Assembly (NCBI GenBank): GCA_028015205.1 | Contig: CM051521.1 | Coordinates: 90,744,513 to 90,808,512, forward strand | Reading direction: 5' to 3' | DNA length: 64,000 nucleotides | DNA from: Mytilisepta virgata | Lineage: Eukaryota; Mollusca; Bivalvia; Mytilida; Mytilidae | Made by a program: the position numbers and the translations under genes | Notes under the pieces: generated by a model | The model's input: only the letters and a program-made list of their open reading frames with translations | The model's database searches: none | Told to the model about the DNA's origin: nothing | Shown: piece by piece, positions 56,739 to 64,000 of the stretch | Position numbering within the stretch: the stretch's first letter is position 1 | Layout: the number at the start of each line of letters is the position of its first letter

Positions 56739-57293
56739 AGACAATGATACTTGTTATTAGTTTTTTTTCGAATACATGTGGTATTGGGACTTTACTTTTC
56801 ATTAATTTGTAGATACCGTGTAACATCTAGAGTTATTTTTGAAGTTTATTCTATTCGCTGAATGAATGCTCTGCTTCATCTAAACCATTTTGTACATTAA
56901 ATCAAATGAATTAAGTATTTTTTTTAATCTATAAAAATTAAGTGTTTTTATCCAGTTCAGTTTTTATACATTATTTATCTTAATGTGTAATTAATCTTAT
57001 TAAACCATGTTAAAGGCTGTGTGATTGTTAGTGTAATTATACTGTTTTGTAAAATGATTAAAGTTATGCTGGTGTTATGTGTGTAACTTTATTTATTTAC
57101 AAATTTCAAAAAAGGAGGGAGAGTGTGAGATTTAAAAACAAAATCTGTTTTGGTTTTATTATTATTATTATTATTAATAGTTACGTGCAAATGTGTAAAA
57201 GCAGAACCTATTTAACTTTCATCATTGAAAAACGTCGCTTGTGACGGACGACGTAACGTTACCGTAATGTGTACGAACATCGCGCGTAACGTC

Positions 57294-57770
57294 ATATATT
57301 TTGGGAGAGAACCCGAATTGAGCATAGGTGTAGTTGATCAGCTTCTCATAATTAATTTTTTATAATGTAGGGCGATAATGATGTACGTATTACCTGAGCA
57401 TGTCAAGCCTAACTAAATTGAGGACATATGTTTGAGAAGATGATCAGTGATATATTTTGAGCAAACGTGAGCTTTATATTAAAGCAATAATATAATATGA
57501 GCATGTTAAACTATATCGAGACAAACCTGACTTGGCCTTAAGTCTAAGATGATTAGTGCTATATAATGTTAAGAGTAATATTGAGCCTTGATAATTTCAC
57601 AGAGAATTTTAACTTTGATATATTGTATTGATTCTACACTACATGTATATGAATGAGAAGTGCTATATATTAGAGCAAAGTTGAGTATTGACAATTTGAA
57701 ATCAGTAGTATATGGGGACAGTTCAGTTAGGATTTGTGGTGGTGGGTGTGGTGGAGGATCATGAGGATCC
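57294..57770. other. Intergenic upstream of the polymerase promoter
   Basis: AT-rich until about 57730, then shifts sharply to G-rich GGTGGTGGGTGTGG. No gene. Confidence 0.5.
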
Positions 57771-57937
57771 GGGAGTGACGTCACCGGAACCGGAAATGAC
57801 GCAACAGGAAGTGACGTAACCGGAACAGGAAGTCACGTGACCGGAACCGGATGTACCGGAAGTGATTTGCGCGCATGCGCAACCGGAAGTAGTGGTTTTT
57901 CCCGCCATTTCTTTATGGAAGTGACGTAAGTCACGTG
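57771..57937 (+). promoter_or_regulatory. Dense CRE / ETS / E-box / NRF1 / E2F-like promoter cluster
   Basis: Within 167 bp before the polymerase start: TGACGTCA (57776-57783, perfect CRE), TGACGTAA twice, and about nine GGAA cores, mostly ACCGGAA or CAGGAAGT (ETS-type). CACGTG occurs at 57834-57839 and 57932-57937, GCGCATGCGC (57871-57880, NRF1-type), and TTTTTCCCGCC (about 57896, E2F-type). The sites form an irregular reiteration of CCGGAA(GT)GACGT. This combination is typical of TATA-less promoters of growth and S-phase genes in animals. Binding is inferred from motifs only. Confidence 0.7.
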
Positions 57938-57952
57938 CCAGGACCAGGACAT

Positions 57953-60900
57953 ATGGTCTGCGCATGTTCAGGCGAACTCCAGACCACGGCCTTCAAGATC
58001 AACGTGTCGTTTGGATTTGTACTGAGATACTTCCATTCCAGCCAGAACAACGCCCGATTTTTCGATGTACCACACCTAATTAGAAACGAAGAAGACCTAG
58101 AGAAGTTTTTGGAAGAATTGAGCCGTCACGACATTGTGGAGTTTATCCGGCAGCAGAGACCAGATACCAAATGGGTAGTGCATTTACTGACAAATGCCAC
58201 GTTTTATGTCAACAAGTTGGTGGAACACCCGATAGGAGCCAGAGTCGTGTTACCAGACTTCATTTTGAAAAACCGTGGTGTCGTCGCACTGGTTGGTGGA
58301 TCAACAGGACCATATGATGACAACTTGTGTTTTTTCCGGTGTTTGGCCGTCCACCGTGGTTTTGTAGTAACAGACGTAGAAGTACCTGCCAAGACTTACT
58401 ATCGTCAATATTTGGAGAAGACAGAAATGTCCGGCGGTGATTTCAAAGGTATTTGTTTAGACGATTTTGCGTACATCGAACCACTGTTCCAAGTCAACAT
58501 CTGTGTGTACGAGCTGCAAGAGACGGAAGACGGCGACATAGCGGCGAGATTGGTACGACGTTCCTCTTACAGTTTTCAGGACACCATGAACCTGAATTTG
58601 TATGAAAACCATTTCAGTTATGTCAGCGACATGGAGAAATACAGTCACAGTTACCTATGTTCCAAATGTGACCAGATGTGGAAGCATGTAGGGCACTTAC
58701 ACAGACACGAGAGAACCTGCACCGGTGAAGTCCTGTACAAATATCCCGGCGGGGTGTACCATACACCACAGACCGTGTTTGAACGTTTGGAGGACGAAGG
58801 TATCCAAGTCCCGGAAGAAGGCAGATATTACCCTTACAGAGCCACTTACGATATAGAGGCGATGCTTCAACCTACAGAAAAACCAAGATCTGAAAAATTG
58901 GAATGGACCAGCCAGCACGTTTTGCTCAGCGTCTCCGTGTGTTCCAACGTACCGGAGTTTACAGAGCCAATTTGTTTCGTGTCCGAAGGCGATAGCAGTG
59001 CAACAGTTGATTCCTGTTTGATCCATTTGACAGAAATCAGTGACAAAGCCTTTCGCTTACTGATGCCCAGGTATGCTGGTGTCTTTGAAGAGATCCAAGA
59101 GAGACTGGACCGGGACCTGGAAGAATACCAAGACGACGAAGAGCGAGAACGTCAAGAAAAGAAACATCACCTGTACAAGTTAAAGCAGCAACTGGAACGA
59201 CATCTCCAAGAATTACCCGTGATTGGCTTCAACACCGGGAAATACGATGTGAACGCCATGAAGATAGATTTCTTCACTCGTCTGGTGGAAAGTCACAAGA
59301 TAAAGTATACCGTGAAACGCAACAACAATTTCATGTGCATCAAGACAGAGAAGTTGAAATTTTTGGACATCACCAACTACCTGGCTCCCGGATTTAGTTA
59401 CTCCCAGTTTTTGAAAGCCTACGGTTGTACGGAAGAGAAAGGATTTTTTCCATACGAGTGGATGACCGGTTTAGACAAGTTGGCAGTGACGGAGTTACCA
59501 CCACACCAGGCATTTTTCAGTACGTTGAAAAACGAGAAAATTGCACCCGAAGAGTACCAACTGTGTCGGGACGTCTGGGATGAAAAGAACATGAAGAACA
59601 TGAAAGAGTTCCTGATATGGTACAACAACAAAGACGTGGAGCCCATGCTGGAAGCCATCGAGAAGATGTTTGTGTATTACAAAGGATTGAAGGTGGACAT
59701 GTTTAAACACGGCATCAGCGTACCGAGACTCACACTGAAAACCATGTTCGATGGTCTGTCTGATTATTTCACCTTTCCGGACGAGAAGAATAAAGATCTG
59801 TACGAGTTGTACAAAGAAAACATAGTGGGTGGACCCAGCATCGTCTTCCACAGATACTACGAGAAAGACCAGACCTTCATCCGTCCTGCCGAATATTAAG
59901 ACCCAAAACCGTGCAAGAAGATCTACGGTGTGGACGCCAATGCCTTGTATTTGTGGAGTATTATGCAGGATATGCCAACGGGTCACTTCGTCCGTCGCAA
60001 GAGTGAAGACGATTTTAAAAGACAGACACCTCGAAGGTACGAACGAATGGCTATCGAGTGGTTGGAATGGGAAGCCCAGGAGACAGGACACCACATACGT
60101 CACCAGGGGAACGATACGGAAAAACTGATAGGACGTCGGCGCCTTCCCGTGGATGGTTACTGTAAGGATACTAATACAGTTTACGAGTTCCAGGGCTGCC
60201 TGTGGCACGGACATTGTTGTCGCCTGACTCGGGGAAAGACAGAAAACCCGTTGAACGGAAAGAGCCTGGATGAATTATACAAGACTACACAGGAAAAAAT
60301 ACAGTACATAACAGAAAACGACTACAAAGTGAAACAGATGTGGGAGGTGCGAATGGGACCGGTTAAAGAAAGAAGACCAAGGAATCAAGACCTTCGTGTC
60401 TCAGAGGCAGAGACCCTGCGATCGTTTCGCCACGATGACCGAAGACGACATCATGAGAGCTGTGATGGAGGACAAGTTGTTTGGTGCCGTGGAAGTGGAC
60501 CTGCACGTACCTGAGGACCTAAAGGCAAAATTTGCAGAAATGCCTCCAGTCTTTAAGAACGTGGACGTGTCCAGAGACGACATTGGGGACCACATGAAGA
60601 GGTGTGCAGAAGAAAAAGGAATCATGCAGCAGCCTAGAAAGTCGTTAATCGGCAGCATGTTTGGAGAGAAGATCATGGTAATATCCCCGTTGCTGAAATG
60701 GTACGTCAACCACGGACTGAAAGTCACCAAGATTTACCAGGTAGTGGAGTACACGCCGTCGGCGTGTTTCAGACCCTTCGGAGATCAAGTCAGTAATGCC
60801 AGGCGAGCCGGAGATGCCGACCCAAATAAAAAGATAATTGCCGAAAACGAGAAACTGAGGGGAAATTCCAGCTACGGCAAGACGGTGACCAACAAGGAAA

Positions 60901-61607
60901 GGCACACGGATGTGATTTACTGCCAGGAACACCAGATCAGTCGCTACCTCGTAGATCCCTATTTCCGGCGGTGCAACCAGCTGAGTGACAAAACGTTCGA
61001 AGTGGAAATGAGTAAAAAGACCATACACCTGGACCTGCCCATGCACATTGGCTGTTTCGTTTACCAGTACACCAAGCTTCGGATGTTGGAATTTTATTAC
61101 GATTTTATGGACGTCTTTGTCGATCGCCGCGATTTTCAGTATTGTGCAATGGACACCGACAGTGCCTACATGGCTCTCTCTGGCGACAGTTTGGAGGAAG
61201 TGATCAAACCGCAGTTGCGTCGGCGCTTTGAAGCAGAGAAGAAGAATTGGTTTCCCCGTACTGACACACCACAACTGGCTGCTTGGGACAAGAGGACTCC
61301 AGGACTGTTCAAGACAGAATTCAGTGGTGACGGGATGATTGCCTTGTGTAGCAAGACGTACTTTTGCTTTGGAGACGAAACCAAGTACAGCTGTAAAGGG
61401 GTCAACAAGAGAACCAACGACATCAACAAAGAAAAATACATGGACGTTCTCCTGTCAAAGAACTCTGGCTCCGGAACCAACAGAGGGTTTCGTTCTGTAG
61501 ACAACCAAGTCTACACCTACTTGCAAGAGCGAGCTAGCTTTTCCTACTTTTATCCAAAACGTAAAGTTTTGGCGGACGGGGTGTCCACGACACCCTTAGA
61601 TATTTAA
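57953..61607 (+). pseudogene. Family B (protein-primed type) DNA polymerase of a viral/Polinton-like element, broken
   Basis: About 1218 codons from the first ATG at 57953. N-terminal part: an SFGFVLRYFHSSQNN stretch, then DDNLCFFRCLAVHRG (C126, C130), which resembles the active-site signature of OTU-type proteases. A C2HC/C2H2-like finger follows (C236, C239, H252, C256). Exonuclease motifs are D300/E302, N427/D432 and Y557-x3-D561, with a charged coiled-coil insert before Exo II. Polymerase motif A starts at 59933 (DANALY), motif B NSSYGK near 60866, and motif C DTDS at 61152-61163. Two breaks: an in-frame TAA at 59897-59899 just before motif A, and a one-base insertion near 60370. It would replicate element DNA. 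Maverick/Polinton or a related virus-like lineage is inferred; no capsid, integrase or ATPase lies nearby. Confidence 0.85.
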
Positions 61608-61945
61608 TCGGATGAACGGCTTACCGACTCGACTGATTACAGTGGGAAAGCTTTTCATTTGATGTATGAACAGACCACTCTTTTTAGAGTCGTCTGTTAA
61701 CCGATAACAAAAAAAAAAAAAAAGAAAGAAAAAAAGAAAAAAAAGAAAAGAAAAAAAAAAGAAAAAAAAAGAAAAAAAAAGAAAAAAAATATAAAGAAAA
61801 AGAAAAAAAAGAAAAAGAAAAAAAAGAACTAGATACCTGGTAACAGGGGCTCAACCCACAGAGCTGCCTAGCGCGTCCCCCAGGTGGCGGATAGGGGATG
61901 CCCTCTCGTTGAGGGTTGTCAGGTCGTTAAAAGCCTGACCGCGGA
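61098..61945 (+). repeat. Left arm of a large inverted repeat
   Basis: Covers the polymerase 3' end, the following 100 bp, a purine tract (61708-61826) and the double-hairpin module. It ends at GCCTGACCGCGGA. It is mirrored at 63168-64000 with few differences outside the purine tract, and the mirror continues beyond the window. Confidence 0.95.
61708..61826 (+). repeat. Purine microsatellite (A-rich with G)
   Basis: A runs of 3-15 nt broken by single G. Its counterpart in the right arm (about 63282-63390, T-rich on this strand) differs in unit arrangement, which is where the two arms differ most. Confidence 0.9.
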
Positions 61946-61968
61946 CCATAGTGGGTAAAGTGTTTGGA
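61891..61968 (+). repeat. Double-hairpin module, copy B
   Basis: CCCTCTCGTTGAGGG plus GTCAGGTCG..GCCTGACC, then GTGTTTGGA, as at 37361-37430. A third, inverted copy lies at about 63168-63225 in the right arm, up to the GACCGCGGA edge. Confidence 0.8.
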
Positions 61969-62060
61969 GGAAACAAACTATGTTTTATCAAAAATAATTA
62001 TAAATTGTTAACTAAATTTACACTCACTTTCTGATATTCAGCTTATAGAGGAAGGTGATG

Positions 62061-62835
62061 TTGTTGCTCTTTGCTGCTCGCCGCTGTTTTTCTCTTGCTC
62101 TTTGTTGCTCATCACTGTTTTTCTCTTGCTCTTTGTTGCTCATCGCTGTTTTTCTCTTGCTCTTTGCTGCTCATCGCTAATTTTCTCTTGCTCTTTGCTG
62201 CTCATCGCTGTTTTTCTCTTGCTCTTTGCTGCTCGTCGCTGTTTTTCTCTTGCTCTTTGTTGCTTATCGCTGTTTTTCTCTTGCTCTTTGTTGCTCATCG
62301 TTGTGTTTCTCTTGCTCTTCTCTTGCTCATCGCTGTTTTTCTCTTCCTCTTTGCTGCTCGTCGCTGTTTTTCTCTTGCTCTTTGTTGCTCATCGCTGTTT
62401 TTCTCTTGATCTTTGTTGCTCATCGCTGTGTTTCTCTTGCTATTCTCTTGCTCATCGCTGTTTTTCTCTTGCTCTTTGCTGCTCGTCGCTGTTTTTCTCT
62501 TGCTCTTTGTTGCTCATCGCTGTTTTTCTCTTGCTCTTTGCTGCTCGTCGTTGTTTTTCTCTTGCTCTTTGTTGCTCATCGCTGTTTTTCTCTTGCTCTT
62601 TGCTGCTCATCGCTGTTTTTCTCTTGCTCTTTGTTGCACGTCGCTGTTTTTCTCTTGTTCTTTACTGCTCATCGCTGTGTTTCTCTTGTTCTTTACTGCT
62701 CAGCACTGTTTTTCTCTTGCTCTTCTCTTGCTCATCGCTGTTTTTCTCTTGGTGTTTTGTTGCTCATCGCTGTTTTTCTCTTGCTCTTTGTTGCTCATCG
62801 CTGTTTTTCTCTTGCTCTTTGTTGCTCATCGCTAA
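62061..62835 (+). repeat. 31-bp minisatellite, about 25 copies, open in three frames
   Basis: The unit is GCTCTTTGTTGCTCATCGCT plus GTTTTTCTCTT, with variants TTTGCTGCTCGTCGC and a shorter TCTCTTGCTCATCGC form. Because 31 is not a multiple of 3 and the unit contains no stop, all three frames stay open and yield hydrophobic 31-residue repeats. The long frames over this region are therefore not evidence of a gene. Confidence 0.95.
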
Positions 62836-63167
62836 TCATGACCTTACTCACGTGCTCATTTCAGTTTTTTGGGGGGCTACTTGTCACTGTTTTCGCAGCT
62901 GTTTCTGCTCCTGCTGCTTGTTGCTGTTCGTCATTGCTTATCTTCTCTTGCTCTTTGCTGTTCATCTCTACTCAGGACCTTACTCGCGTGCTCATTTCGG
63001 TTTTCTTGTGCTACTTATCGCTGTTTTCGCTGCTGCTGTTGCTCCTGCTGCTTGTTGCTGTTTGTCATCGCTGTTGTTCTCTTGCTCATCGCTGTTTTTC
63101 TCTTGCTCTTTATTGCTCATCGCTACTCATGATTATACTCACGTGCTCATTTCGGTTTTTTGGGGGC
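62836..63167 (+). repeat. Higher-order duplication at the centre of the inverted repeat
   Basis: ATCATGACCTTACTCACGTG, TGCTCATTTC-GTTTT and TGCTCCTGCTGCTTGTTGCTG recur about 130-150 bp apart, mixed with minisatellite units. It fills the spacer up to the right arm. Confidence 0.75.
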
Positions 63168-64000
63168 TCCGCGGTCAGGCTTTTAACGACCTGACAACCC
63201 TCAACGAGAGGGCATCCCCTATCCGCCACATGGGGGACGCGCTAGGCAGCTCTGTTGGTTGAGCCCCTGTTACCAGGTACCTAATTCTTTTTTTTTCTTT
63301 TTCTTTATATTTTTTTTCTTTTTTTTCTTTTTTTTTCTTTTTTTTCTTTCTTTTTTCTTTTTTTTTCTTCTTTTCTTCTTTTTTTTTTTGTTATCGGTTA
63401 ACAGACGACTCTAAAAAGAGTGGTCTGTTCATACATCAAATGAAAAGCTTTCCCACTGTAATCAGTCGAGTCGGTAAGCCGTTCATCCGATTAAATATCT
63501 AAGGGTGTCGTGGACACCCCGTCCGCCAAAACTTTACGTTTTGGATAAAAGTAGGAAAAGCCAGCTCGCTCTTGCAAGTAGGTGTAGACTTGGTTGTCTA
63601 CAGAACGAAACCCTCTGTTGGTTCCGGAGCCAGAGTTCTTTGACAGGAGAACGTCCATGTATTTTTCTTTGTTGATGTCGTTGGTTCTCTTGTTGACCCC
63701 TTTACAGCTGTACTTGGTTTCGTCTCCAAAGCAAAAGTACGTCTTGCTACACAAGGCAATCATCCCGTCACCACTGAATTCTGTCTTGAACAGTCCTGGA
63801 GTCCTCTTGTCCCAAGCAGCCAGTTGTGGTGTGTCAGTACGGGGAAACCAATTCTTCTTCTCTGCTTCAAAGCGCCGACGCAACTGCGGTTTGATCACTT
63901 CCTCCAAACTGTCGCCAGAGAGAGCCATGTAGGCACTGTCGGTGTCCATTGCACAATACTGAAAATCACGGCGATCGACAAAGACGTCCATAAAATCGTA
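63168..64000 (-). repeat. Right arm of the large inverted repeat (runs off window)
   Basis: Reverse complement of 61098-61945. Outside simple repeats I see only a handful of substitutions, for example GAGCTAG versus GAGCTGG in the polymerase frame. Arm length beyond the window is unknown. Confidence 0.95.
63491..64000 (-). CDS. Second polymerase copy, C-terminal part (partial)
   Basis: The minus strand reads from the window edge through YCAMDTDSAYMALSGD (motif C) to the same C-terminus TTPLDI and stop. It differs from the left copy at one residue (G for S in ERA-FSYF). It is open throughout the visible 170 codons. Whether it carries the same stop and frameshift as the left copy cannot be seen, because those positions lie outside the window. 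Confidence 0.85.
   Translation of the reverse strand, partial: YDFMDVFVDRRDFQYCAMDTDSAYMALSGDSLEEVIKPQLRRRFEAEKKNWFPRTDTPQLAAWDKRTPGLFKTEFSGDGMIALCSKTYFCFGDETKYSCKGVNKRTNDINKEKYMDVLLSKNSGSGTNRGFRSVDNQVYTYLQERAGFSYFYPKRKVLADGVSTTPLDI

Larger units (their letters stand above)
55482..57293. mobile_element. 1.8-kb segment with 19-bp perfect inverted ends
   Basis: GACGTTACGCGCGATGTTC (55482-55500) and its exact reverse complement (57275-57293) bound the segment, and both flanks are ATAT-rich. No transposase is visible inside; it includes fold-back copy 2. The CG-rich ends stand out in AT-rich DNA. A non-autonomous DNA element is the simplest reading, not proven. Confidence 0.55.

Noticed and set aside
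58697..61504. Several minus-strand frames of 60-239 codons
   Set aside because: Antisense shadows of the polymerase; no motifs of their own, while the + strand holds all exonuclease and polymerase motifs.
62071..63262. Long overlapping frames (up to 386 codons) of Leu/Cys/Ser-rich protein
   Set aside because: They are translations of the 31-bp minisatellite in all three frames; no start context, splice signal or family motif.

Overview
This looks like animal nuclear DNA, most likely from a bivalve mollusc near Mytilus. Evidence: the sequence is AT-rich, genes have many small exons split by GT-AG introns, non-LTR retrotransposon remnants are abundant, and a tail sequence I associate with mussel genomes occurs twice (32.69-33.03 and 36.24-36.60 kb). 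The species call is inference. No bacterial gene layout, rRNA gene, CRISPR array or canonical tRNA is visible.

Layout. (1) 0.35-6.39 kb: a complete, very young LTR retrotransposon with two 609-bp LTRs that differ at one site by eye, a 5-bp target duplication and one intact 1544-codon gag-pol frame. Its domain order is protease-integrase-RT-RNase H, the Ty1/copia-like order of the Gmr1 group of Ty3/gypsy elements. (2) 7.9-14.9 kb: LINE remains split by a Tc1-like relic, a MITE, an isolated caspase p10 exon on the + strand, and a Helitron/Helentron-like repeat. (3) 15.76-18.89 kb: a candidate complete Ginger1-type DNA transposon carrying an intron-containing integrase gene. (4) 24.3-34.4 kb, minus strand: an apparently intact executioner-type caspase gene, nine inferred exons, with repeat-filled introns. 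(5) 34.4-38.4 kb: a reverse-transcriptase relic and a 772-bp element with a 9-bp target duplication. (6) 39.0-48.0 kb, + strand: a nine-exon gene resembling vertebrate C8orf76 (TPR-like protein) with two Helentron-like elements in its introns and a duplicated 3' UTR. (7) 48-57.7 kb: intergenic repeats, including two apparently identical 339-bp double fold-back units 1329 bp apart and a 1.8-kb segment bounded by a 19-bp perfect inverted repeat. (8) 57.8-64.0 kb: a large viral/Polinton-like family B DNA polymerase gene broken by one stop and one frameshift, preceded by a dense CRE/ETS/NRF1/E2F/E-box-like cluster. Its 3' end is mirrored in a nearly identical inverted copy around a 31-bp minisatellite and runs off the window.

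Two cellular genes (caspase, C8orf76-like) are well supported; nearly everything else is mobile-element biology. Recurrent themes are integrases in unusual settings (IN before RT; IN in a cut-and-paste element), tandem cores of roughly 150-190 bp inside short elements with hairpin ends flanked by T, and very recent duplications. All homology statements come from reading motifs, not from database searches.
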